DNA from: Sphingomonas corticis
GTDB lineage: Bacteria > Pseudomonadota > Alphaproteobacteria > Sphingomonadales > Sphingomonadaceae
Direction of reading: 5' to 3'
Length of the DNA stretch: 64,000 nucleotides
Assembly: GCF_012035195.1 (NCBI RefSeq)
Contig: NZ_JAAVJH010000001.1
Coordinates: forward strand, 62,001-126,000
A program made the translations under genes and the position numbers. The notes under the pieces are model-generated. The model was not told the DNA's origin. It saw nothing but the letters and a program-made list of their open reading frames with translations, and did not search any database. Positions 48,143 through 64,000 of the stretch are shown one piece after another. Each line of letters begins with the position of its first letter. Within the stretch, counting starts at the first letter, position 1.

Positions 48143-48775
48143 CTAGTCTGTCGGCTCCATCCCGCCCAACCCCGCGACGAAGGCGATGCGCAGCGCATGG
48201 GACAGACTCTGCACCTCCAGCCGCGCCATCACGTTGGCGCGGTGGATCTCGACCGTGCGCGGCGAGATGCCGAGCCGCTGCGCGATGCTCTTGTTCGACA
48301 GGCCGTCGGCCAGGCCGGTCAGCACCTCGCGTTCCCGCGCGGTCAGCATCGCCACCGCCGAGCGCGCGCGCTGTGCGGCGGCGGAACGGTCGCGGGCGCC
48401 GGCAAGCTTGTCCAGCGCATCGGAGAGCGCGGCGAGCAGCACCGCCTTCTCGGCCGGTTTCTCGAGGAAATCGACGGCGCCCGCCTTCATCGCGCGGATC
48501 GCGGCGGCCATGTCGCCATGGCCCGTCATCATCACCGCCGGCATCCCCACTCCGGCGCGGGCCAGCCGGTCGAGCACGGCCATGCCGTCCATCTCCGGCA
48601 TCCGCAGGTCAAGCAGGATGCAGCCGGGCTGCATCCCGTCCAGCGCCTCGACGAAAGCGAGTCCGGAAGCCCACTGGTCGGTCGTGAAGCCATTGAGGCG
48701 CAGCAGCACGGCGGTCGACCGGCGCACCGCGCCGTCGTCGTCCACGATGTGGACGTGGCGGCTAGGCGCGGTCAT
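48143..48775 (-). CDS. FixJ-like response regulator
   Basis: 210 residues. Receiver domain with VDDDGAVRR, phospho-acceptor Asp56 (LLDLRMPEMDG), Thr in MMTGHGD and Lys in LEKPAEK, then a LuxR/FixJ-type helix-turn-helix (LTAREREVLTGLADGLSNKSIAQRLGISPRTVEIHR; cited in part, about residues 145-185). Start overlaps the end of the sensor kinase gene by 14 bases. With the kinase and glgX it forms a coupled set. A FixJ name would overstate the oxygen link, so no symbol is given. Confidence 0.93.
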   Translation of the reverse strand: MTAPSRHVHIVDDDGAVRRSTAVLLRLNGFTTDQWASGLAFVEALDGMQPGCILLDLRMPEMDGMAVLDRLARAGVGMPAVMMTGHGDMAAAIRAMKAGAVDFLEKPAEKAVLLAALSDALDKLAGARDRSAAAQRARSAVAMLTAREREVLTGLADGLSNKSIAQRLGISPRTVEIHRANVMARLEVQSLSHALRIAFVAGLGGMEPTD

Positions 48776-50302
48776 GCGCCGGGTGCGCGATCGGGAGGGT
48801 GAAGCCGACACGCGTTTTTCCGTCCCGGCGGGTTGCCGCGATCGCGCCGCCGTGCACCTCCACGATCGTGCGGCAGATCGACAGCCCGATGCCCATGCCG
48901 TCCGCCTTCCCGGTGGTGAAGGGGAGGAACAGGGTGTCGGCGACGTCCGCGGCGATGCCCGGGCCGGTATCCTCAACGCGCACCTCCACCATCGCGCCCT
49001 GCCGGCGGGTGGCGATCGACAGGACGCGCGGCTCGGCGTCGGCCATCGCTTCCACGGCGTTGCGCATCAGGTTGACGAGGACCTGATGGATCTGGATCCG
49101 CTCGATCAGCACCGCCTCCCCGCCGTGGCCCAGGTCGAGCCGCAGCGTCACGCCGCGCTGTTCCAGCATGTCGGCCAGCATCCGGCAGGATTCGCCGACG
49201 ACAGCGGCGAGGTCGCAGGGCAGGCGGTCCAGTTCCCCACGGGCGACGAAGTTGCGCAGCTGGCGCACGATGCCGCCGGCGCGCAGCGTCTCCTGCACCA
49301 CGCCTGCGAGCGCCTCGTCGATAGGCCCGGCGCCGGCCTGTCGCGCGAGCAGGTCGCGCGACGCCTCGGCGTAGTTGATCGCCGCCGCGATCGGCTGGTT
49401 CAGCTCGTGCGCCAGCGCCGATCCCATCACGCCCAGCACGCTGGCGCGTGCCGCCTGCGCGAGCTTCGAGCGCAGGTCGTCGAGTTCGCCGAGGGTCCGC
49501 TCGCGCTCGGTCAGGTCGCGCATGAAGATGATGAAGCTGCTCGCCCCGCCCGTCCCCATCCGATCGATGGCAAGTTCGCAGGCGAAGGTCGCGCCGTCGC
49601 TGCGCCGCCCCAGCACGCGCCGCCCCACCAGCGGCGGCGTGGCCGCCTCGAACAAGTCCGTGCCGGCTTCGGGTTGCAGCAGCACGCCGACGTGTCGCCC
49701 GACGACATCGCCCTCCGCATGGCCGAACAGCCGCTCCGCCGTGCGGCTGAAGGAAGCGATCCGCCATGCGGCGTCGACGAGGATCATGGCGTCCGGCACG
49801 GTGGCGAGCACGGCGGCGAGCTGGCTCTCGCGCTGCTCGATCGCGGCCTGCGCCACCCGTTGCTCGGTGATGTCGCGCACCACCTTGCCGAACCCGCGCA
49901 GCTCGCCGCCCGGTCCGCGCAGCGCGGTGATGGTGACGTTGGCGAGGAAGCTGGACCCGTCCTTGCGCATCCGCCAGGTCTCTTCCTCGAACCTGCCCAG
50001 CGCGGTCGCGCGCGCGAGGTCGCGCGCGGGCTTTCCCGCGGCAACATCCTGCGGCAGGTAGAACAGGTCGCTCGAGCGGCCGACGATCTCGCGCTCGCAC
50101 CAGCCCTTGATCCGCTGCGCCCCGCGGTTCCAGATCGCCACCCGGCCCGCGGGATCGAGCATGTAGATGGCGTAGTTCATCGCGCCGTCGATCAGCAGCG
50201 TCAGCGCCTCGTCCGTCGGCAATTCGGCGCCGGTCGGCGCGGGCGCGCGATCGGCCTGCGGCAGCGGCGATCGCACCCGTTGGAGCAGGCGTCGCAACGG
50301 CG

Positions 50303-50306
<4 letters not shown>
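48762..50306 (-). CDS. PAS-domain sensor histidine kinase (FixL-type)
   Basis: 514 residues, GTG start overlapping the glgX stop (GTGA). No membrane segment. Two PAS domains (about 35-150 and 165-275), then a HisKA helix with the phospho-acceptor in ALAHELNQPIAAAINY (about residue 300) and a HATPase domain with N-box VLVNLMRNAVEAM, G1 VEDTGPGIAAD and G2 GMGIGLSICRTIVE. The HELNQP H-box is that of FixL/DctB-type kinases. The heme-pocket His of FixL is not evident, so the stimulus is unknown. Confidence 0.93.
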
Positions 50307-56314
<6,008 letters not shown>

Positions 56315-56397
56315 TCGTCTTTCCTCTCCGTGCCGCACCATTGTCGATGGCGCCGTCGCTACCTATCTATTCGTCCCATTCGATGGGAGAAAACGCC

Positions 56398-56517
56398 ATG
56401 ACCGCCGATCCGCGGTCGATCGAGACCGCCGCCGTGTTCCGCGGCCTGATGGTCGCCGTGCTGCCTTCGCTGGCGCTGTGGAGCGCCATCGCGCTGCTGC
56501 TGCGCGAGGTGTTCTGA
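56398..56517 (+). CDS. 39-residue putative membrane peptide, antisense gap in the glg locus
   Basis: Starts MTADPRSIETAA, then one hydrophobic segment (about residues 16-36, GLMVAVLPSLALWSAIALLL) and REVF at the end. GGGAGA precedes the ATG by 7 bases. It lies on the plus strand in the 210-base gap between glgB and glgC, and its stop is 7 bases from the glgB stop. No family recognised. Compare the 28-residue peptide at 1244. Confidence 0.55.
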   Translation: MTADPRSIETAAVFRGLMVAVLPSLALWSAIALLLREVF

Positions 56518-56524
56518 CGCGCCG

Positions 56525-58686
56525 TCACGCGCGATATTCCAGCATGATCGTCGCCAGCGGCGGCAGCGACACCTCCGCCGCACCGTCGCGCGCCACCACG
56601 CCGCCCAGGTTGCCCAGGCCCGATCCCCAGTAATCGTGCGCGTCCGAGTTCAGGATCTCGCACCAGCGCCCGTCGTGCGGCAACGGCACGCGGTAGGGCA
56701 CGCGTGCGACCGGGGTCATGTTGCAGATGACGGCGACCGGCGCGGCGCCGGGCGCCTTGCGCAGCCACACGAAGACCGAGTTGGCGGCGTCGTCTGCCAC
56801 CAGCCACTCGAACCCCTCCGGCTCGCAATCGCGCGCGTGGAGCGCGGGGCAGTCGCGGTAGAGGCGGTTCAGGTCGCGCACCAGCTTGCGCACGCCGTCG
56901 TGCGCGGCCGATTGCAGCAGGTGCCAGTCGAGCGCGCGCTCCTCGCTCCACTCCCGCCGCTGTGCGAACTCCTGCCCCATGAACAGCAGCTTCTTGCCGG
57001 GATAGCCCCACATCATCGCCAGGAAGGCGCGCAGGTTGGCGAACTGCTGCCAGTCGTCGCCCGACATCTTCGTCAGCAGCGAGCCTTTTCCGTGCACCAC
57101 CTCGTCGTGGCTGAGCGGCAGCACGAAATTCTCGCTGAAGGCGTACATCAGGCCGAAGGTGACGGCATCGTGGTGGTGCCGGCGATGCACCGCGTCGCGC
57201 GCCATGTACTGGAGCAGGTCGTGCATCCAGCCCATGTTCCACTTGAAGCCGAAGCCCAGGTTCGTCCGCGGCGCCTCCTTGAGCGCGGGCTGGCTGACGC
57301 CGGGCCAGGCGGTCGATTCCTCCGCGATCGTGAACACGCCGGGATGCGCGCCGTACAGCGCGCGGTTCACCTCGCGCAGGAAGTCGACGGCTTCCCAATT
57401 CTCCCGCCCGCCCTCGCGATTGGGGATCCACTCGCCCGCCTTCCGGCTGTAGTCGCGGTAGAGCATCGAGGCGACCGCATCGACGCGCAGCGCGTCCACG
57501 TGGTAGCGCTCCGCCCAGAACAGCGCGTTGGCTACGAGAAAGGACGCCACCTCGCGCCGGCCGAAATTGTAGATCGCGGTGTTCCAGTCGGGATGGAAGC
57601 CGAGCCGCGGGTCCTCGTGCTCGTATAGCGCGGTGCCGTCGAACCGGGCGAGGCCATGCGCGTCCGTGGGGAAATGCGCGGGCACCCAGTCGAGGATCAC
57701 GCCCACGCCCGCGCGATGCGCCCCGTCGACGAAGCGCGCGAACCCCTCGTGATCGCCGAAGCGCGCCGATGGCGCGTAGAGCCCGGTCGTCTGATAACCC
57801 CACGACGGATCGTAGGGATGCTCGCTGATCGGCAGGAACTCGATGTGCGTGAAGCCCATCGCGACGACATAGGGGATCAGCCGGTCCGCCAGCGCGTCCC
57901 AGGTGAGGAACCAGCCGTTCTCGTCGCGGTCCCACGATCCGGCATGGACCTCGTAGATCGAGAGGGGAACGCGTCGCGGGTCCACCGCGGCCCAGGCCGC
58001 GCGATGGTCTTGGTCGCCCCATTCGTGGTGGGGCGGGCCGGTGACGAGGGAGGCGGTGGCGGGGCGCAGCTCGGCGGCGAAGGCGAAGGGATCGGCCTTC
58101 AGCGGCTGCTCCACCCCGTCTGCGCCGATCAGATGGTATTTGTACGCCACACCCGGTGCGATGTCGGGCAGGAAGATCTCGAACACGCCCGTGTCGCCGC
58201 GCCGTCGCATCGCGTGGCGGCGCGGATCCCAGTCGTTGAAGTCGCCGACCACCGCGACGCGTCGCGCATTGGGGGCCCACACGGCGAAATGCGTGCCGCG
58301 CACGCCGTCGTGCTCGATCGGGTGCGCGCCCAGCTTGTCGTGCAGCCGCCGGTGCGTACCCTCCGCCATCAACACGTCGTCGATGGGACCGAGGACCGGA
58401 CCGAAGCTGTACGGGTCGGTCACCCACCACTCGGCACCGCGACCGCGCGCGCGGTAGCGCAGCGGCTGCGGTGCGCCCGCGATCGTGCCCTCGAACAGTC
58501 CCGCCGGGTCGACCAGCGCGAGCGTGCCCAGCATGCGGCCGTCCAGCGCCTGCGCCTCCACCGTCTCCGCCCCCGGGATCCACGTCCGCGCGAAGGTGCC
58601 GCCCGGGCCCGAATGCGCCCCCAGCAGCGCGAAGGGATCGGCGTTGCGCCCCTCCAGCAGCGCGGCGATCGCGGCGGCGGGGGGCT

Positions 58687-58690
<4 letters not shown>
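56525..58690 (-). CDS. glgB: 1,4-alpha-glucan branching enzyme
   Basis: 721 residues, GTG start overlapping the glgP stop (GTGA). N-terminal CBM48 module(s), then a GH13 barrel with [17 protein letters not shown], catalytic Asp in [12 protein letters not shown], Glu in TIAEESTAW and the HD pair in [10 protein letters not shown], and a C-terminal beta domain. Makes the alpha-1,6 branches of glycogen. A much longer frame to 58867 is just the end of glgP read in another frame. Confidence 0.96.
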
Positions 58691-61119
<2,429 letters not shown>

Positions 61120-61209
61120 GCGAGGATTCTCCGATACGGTCGAAGAACGAACGTAGCGGGCGCGGAAAGGTTGTCACCTGCGGATACGTATGCGGAGATT
61201 TCCGCACCT

Positions 61210-61242
61210 GTCGGCAGCGCCGGGCGATCCGGCGCTGCCGAC
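61210..61242 (-). terminator. Terminator-like hairpin after the acyl-CoA dehydrogenase
   Basis: Perfect 14-bp stem GTCGGCAGCGCCGG / CCGGCGCTGCCGAC with a 5-base loop, 8 bases after the dehydrogenase stop. It has no U-tract. A second small hairpin, TGCGGA-GATT-TCCGCA, follows at 61191-61206. The region to 61119 also holds the glgP leader. Confidence 0.75.
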
Positions 61243-61250
61243 GCGGAACG

Positions 61251-63044
61251 TCAGAACATCTCCACCGGCAGCGCCATGATCGCGTCCACGCCGCCCTCGA
61301 TCTGGCGGCGCAGCGCGCCCGCCTCGGGCAGCACGCGCTCGGCGAAGAAGCGCGCGGTCATCAGCTTCGCGTCGAGGAACGCGGCATCGCCCTCCCCCGC
61401 CGCCTTCAGCCGCGCCGCGGCGCTGGCCATGCGCAGCCACATCAGGCCCACGGCGACCACGCCGACCAGGTGCATGAACGGCACCGCGCCCGCGCCGACG
61501 TTGTTGGGATCCTTCATGCCGTTCGCCATGAACCACATCGCCGAGGCCTGCAGCTCGCCCGCCGCCTTCTCCAGCCGGGCGGCGAAGTCCGCGGTGGCGG
61601 CCTCGCCCTTCGCCGCGGCGATCTCCTCGCCGACCAGCTTCGCGAAGGCCATCACCGCGCGTCCGCCGTTCTGCGCCAGCTTGCGCCCGGCGAGGTCCAT
61701 CGCCTGCACGCCGTTCGTGCCCTCGTAGATCATCGCGATCCGCGCGTCGCGCACGTATTGCTCCATCCCCCATTCCTGGATGTAGCCGTGCCCGCCGTAG
61801 ACCTGCTGCGCGTCCGTGGCGATCTGATAGCCCTTGTCGGTGCCCACGCCCTTGATGACGGGGGTGAGCAGGCCGAGCAGGTCGCCCGCCAGCTGGCGTT
61901 CCTCCTCACCCTCGGCATGATGCTCGAGGTCGGCCTGCAACGCCCCCCACAGGCACAGCGCGCGCAGCCCCTCGGTCCACGCCTTCGCGTTCATCAGCAT
62001 CCGGCGCACGTCGGGATGGACGAACAGCGTGTCCGCCTTTTCCTCCGGCTCGGCCGGGCCGGTCAGCGCGCGGCCCTGGCGGCGGTCCTTCGCGTACTGG
62101 ACCGCGTTCTGGTACGCCGTCTCGGCGACGCCCAGCCCCTGCAGGCCGACGCCCAGCCGCGCCGCGTTCATCATGATGAACATGGCGGCCAGCCCCTTCA
62201 TCTCCTCGCCGACCAGCCAGCCGGTCGCCCCGTCGTAGTTCATGACGCAGGTGGCGTTGCCGTGGATGCCCATCTTGTGCTCGATCGAGCCGCACGACAC
62301 CGCGTTGCGTGTCCCCAGCGAGCCGTCCGCGTTAACCATCACCTTGGGCACCACGAACAGGCTGATGCCCTTCGAGCTGTCCGGCGCGCCCGGCGTCTTC
62401 GCGAGGACCAGGTGGATGATGTTGTCGGTCAGGTCGTGCTCGCCCGCGGAGATGAAGATCTTCGTGCCGGTGATCGCGTAGCTGCCGTCGCCCTGCGGCT
62501 CCGCGCGGGTGCGGATGAGGCCCAGGTCGGTGCCGCACTGCGGCTCCGTCAGGTTCATCGTGCCGCCCCACTCGCCCGAGACCATCTTGGGCAGGTAGGT
62601 CGCCTGCTGCTCGGGCGAGCCCTTCACCACCAGCGCGGCGATGGCACCATGGGCGAGGCCGGGGTACATGGCGAAGGCCATGTTCGCGGAAATCATGTAC
62701 TCCTGGAACGCGGTGGAGACGACGTGCGGCATCCCCTGGCCGCCGAACGCCTCCGGCGCACCCAGCGTGCCCCAGCCCGATTCGACGAAGCGGGCATACG
62801 CTTCCTTGAAGCCGTCGGGCGTCGTCACGCGGCCGTCGGCATGGCGGGTGCAGCCCTGCTGGTCGCCCGACTGGTTCAGCGGGAACAGCACCTCCGCGAC
62901 GAAGCGCCCGCCCTCCTCCAGCACCGCGTCGATCGTGTCGGGCGTGGCGGCGGAGAAGCCGGCGAGGTTGGCGTGACGGTCCAGCCCGAGGACATGGTCG
63001 AGCACGAAGCGCGTGTCGCGGATCGGCGGGGTGTATTGCGGCAT
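61251..63044 (-). CDS. Acyl-CoA dehydrogenase (long, DmdC/C-terminal-domain type)
   Basis: 597 residues, longer than the 380-400 of simple acyl-CoA dehydrogenases because of an N-terminal extension (MPQYTPPIRDTRFVLDHVLG) and a C-terminal domain, as in the 3-methylmercaptopropionyl-CoA dehydrogenase-like group. FAD-binding MNLTEPQCGTDLGLIRT, IFISAGEHD and the catalytic Glu in MIYEGTNGVQAMDL are clear. Oxidises an acyl-CoA, probably of fatty or branched acid origin; DMSP use cannot be inferred. It starts one base after the MerR stop. Confidence 0.92.
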   Translation of the reverse strand: MPQYTPPIRDTRFVLDHVLGLDRHANLAGFSAATPDTIDAVLEEGGRFVAEVLFPLNQSGDQQGCTRHADGRVTTPDGFKEAYARFVESGWGTLGAPEAFGGQGMPHVVSTAFQEYMISANMAFAMYPGLAHGAIAALVVKGSPEQQATYLPKMVSGEWGGTMNLTEPQCGTDLGLIRTRAEPQGDGSYAITGTKIFISAGEHDLTDNIIHLVLAKTPGAPDSSKGISLFVVPKVMVNADGSLGTRNAVSCGSIEHKMGIHGNATCVMNYDGATGWLVGEEMKGLAAMFIMMNAARLGVGLQGLGVAETAYQNAVQYAKDRRQGRALTGPAEPEEKADTLFVHPDVRRMLMNAKAWTEGLRALCLWGALQADLEHHAEGEEERQLAGDLLGLLTPVIKGVGTDKGYQIATDAQQVYGGHGYIQEWGMEQYVRDARIAMIYEGTNGVQAMDLAGRKLAQNGGRAVMAFAKLVGEEIAAAKGEAATADFAARLEKAAGELQASAMWFMANGMKDPNNVGAGAVPFMHLVGVVAVGLMWLRMASAAARLKAAGEGDAAFLDAKLMTARFFAERVLPEAGALRRQIEGGVDAIMALPVEMF

Positions 63045-63045
63045 G

Positions 63046-63510
63046 TCAGCGGTCCTCTTGCATCTCTTCCAGCAGCGTCACGAAGTCTTCCAGCTCCGCG
63101 ATCGCCGCATCGATATCCTTCTTCTGCTGGTGCAGCGTGACGATGCGGTCGCGACAGCGCTCCGCCGTCACCGCGCGCTGCGCCGCGCGCCCGTCGCCCA
63201 GGTCGTACAGGTCGATCATCTCGCGGATCTCGCCCAGGCTGAAGCCCACGCGCTTGCCGCGCAGGATCCAGGCGAGCCGCGCGCGATCACGGTGCGAGTA
63301 GACGCGGGCGACGCCGCGCCGCTCGGGCGCGATCAGCCCCTCGTCCTCATAGAAGCGCAGCGCGCGAGGCGTCACGCCGAACTCGGTGGCGAGATCGGTG
63401 ATGGTGAAGGCCTCGCGATCGGCGCGCGGCGTGACGCTCGCGTAGGCCGAGGAGGCGGCCGAGGCGGCGGCCGAGGTCGCGGTGGGGGCGGGGCCGGCAG
63501 AAGCGCTCAT
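63046..63510 (-). CDS. MerR-family transcriptional regulator
   Basis: 154 residues. A 33-residue Ala/Ser-rich leader precedes the MerR winged helix (FTITDLATEFGVTPRALRFYEDEGLIAPER, cited in part; about residues 35-65), then GFSLGEIREMIDLYD and a C-terminal dimer coiled coil. No metal-binding Cys, which fits the LiuR-type group that controls acyl-CoA and branched-chain catabolism. Immediately upstream of the acyl-CoA dehydrogenase in the same unit, which is its likely target. The real start may be an internal codon, omitting part of the leader. Confidence 0.9.
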   Translation of the reverse strand: MSASAGPAPTATSAAASAASSAYASVTPRADREAFTITDLATEFGVTPRALRFYEDEGLIAPERRGVARVYSHRDRARLAWILRGKRVGFSLGEIREMIDLYDLGDGRAAQRAVTAERCRDRIVTLHQQKKDIDAAIAELEDFVTLLEEMQEDR

Positions 63511-63540
63511 GCCTCCGCTTAGCTTCCGCTTACGTGAACG

Positions 63541-64000
63541 TCAATCTCCGCAAAGCAGCCTGCCGTCGGCGCCGCGGACCTGCCGCGCCTCCGCCGACGC
63601 GTCGCTCAGCCGCTCCGCGGTGAGTGCCGTGAGCGAGGCGCGACCGGTGCAGGCAGCGTCGCACGCCGCGGGCAGGACCGCGGGAAAGGTGACGCGATCC
63701 GCATCGACCTGAACGTCGAACCGGCATCCCTCGCCGGCGTCGACGGACAGCGGCGCGCGCCCGCTGGCGCTCCCGCGTGCGACGCAGCGCTGCCCCTCGC
63801 CATAGTCGACGCTGGCGCCGACGCGGTAGCCGCCGCCGGCGGGCACGACGCAGACCTGATCGCCGCCGTTGCGATAGACGCCGACCGGCGTCGCCTGCCC
63901 GTCCGCGGCCACCAGCCCGCGCGCGCGCGCCGCCTGCTCCAGCGCCGCGCCGCCGGAGCGGTCGGCCTGCGGCTCGGGCGATCCGCATCCGGCCAGCAGC
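63541..64000 (-). CDS. Putative lipoprotein (5' end outside the window)
   Basis: The reading frame is open from the window end. The visible N-terminal part reads LLAGCGSPEPQADRSG, a lipobox whose Cys would be lipidated, so only about 15 leader residues are missing. About 153 residues are present. The mature part has four further Cys (VCVVPAG, RCVARG, GCRFDV, and the ACDAACTG/LLCGD pair), suggesting disulfides in the periplasm or outer membrane. No family recognised. An internal GTG at 63912 is not the start. Confidence 0.75.
   Translation of the reverse strand, partial: LLAGCGSPEPQADRSGGAALEQAARARGLVAADGQATPVGVYRNGGDQVCVVPAGGGYRVGASVDYGEGQRCVARGSASGRAPLSVDAGEGCRFDVQVDADRVTFPAVLPAACDAACTGRASLTALTAERLSDASAEARQVRGADGRLLCGD

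Noticed and set aside
61251..63044. DMSP catabolism (dmdC) assignment
   Set aside because: The long acyl-CoA dehydrogenase type is widespread; no other dmd gene is present.

Overview
The window is high-GC (roughly 70%), densely packed chromosomal DNA from an alphaproteobacterium. It most likely comes from Sphingomonadales, Sphingomonas or a close relative. The pointers are the mix of housekeeping genes, frequent GTG/TTG starts with 4-base ATGA/GTGA/TTGA overlaps, DUF6894 and DUF4170 proteins, and palindromic repeats built on a CCGTTCGT(G/C)CTGAGC..GTCGAAG core that are common in sphingomonad genomes. I see no phage, insertion sequence, CRISPR array, rRNA or tRNA gene.

Layout. 1-13.5 kb: 3' part of purB, a 28-codon membrane peptide, mobA, two small DUF6894 proteins, an ABC exporter, a saccharopine-dehydrogenase-like protein, rnr (carrying an in-frame palindromic insertion), an amidohydrolase, a PAP2 phosphatase, an FNT channel, trmB and an alpha/beta hydrolase. 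13.6-18 kb: ftsB-like, eno, a four-gene membrane/stress-type cluster, DUF4170 and greA. 18-28 kb: carA, a small secreted protein and carB overlapping in one unit; yqeY; a GIY-YIG protein whose C-terminus is made of repeat sequence; dnaG and rpoD. 28-38 kb: an M28 peptidase, a MoxR ATPase with its CoxE-like VWA partner (separated by an AraC regulator and a CHAP protein), an SH3-nadC-membrane protein-RNase T2 unit and a 2-hydroxyacid dehydrogenase.

37.7-46.8 kb is a full chemotaxis operon on the minus strand. In order of transcription: MCP, STAS protein, cheA, cheR, cheB, cheD, cheY, cheW, a second CheB-like protein that lacks the catalytic serine, a small protein with a CheZ-like DxxxQ motif, and a two-domain PilZ protein. 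The MCP ends in an xWxxF pentapeptide that could tether CheR/CheB. This is a signalling set with methylation-based adaptation and probably c-di-GMP input; no flagellar gene is in the window.

47.2-61.1 kb holds an AraC regulator and then the glycogen locus on the minus strand: glgP-glgB, a gap with a 39-codon membrane peptide on the other strand, then glgC-glgA-pgm-glgX running by 4-base overlap into a FixL/FixJ-type sensor kinase and response regulator. Together these make ADP-glucose, build and branch glycogen, debranch and phosphorolyse it, and link it to glucose-6-phosphate. The co-translated two-component pair suggests that sensing is tied to carbon storage. 61.2-64 kb: a MerR-regulated acyl-CoA dehydrogenase and the start of a lipoprotein gene cut by the window end.
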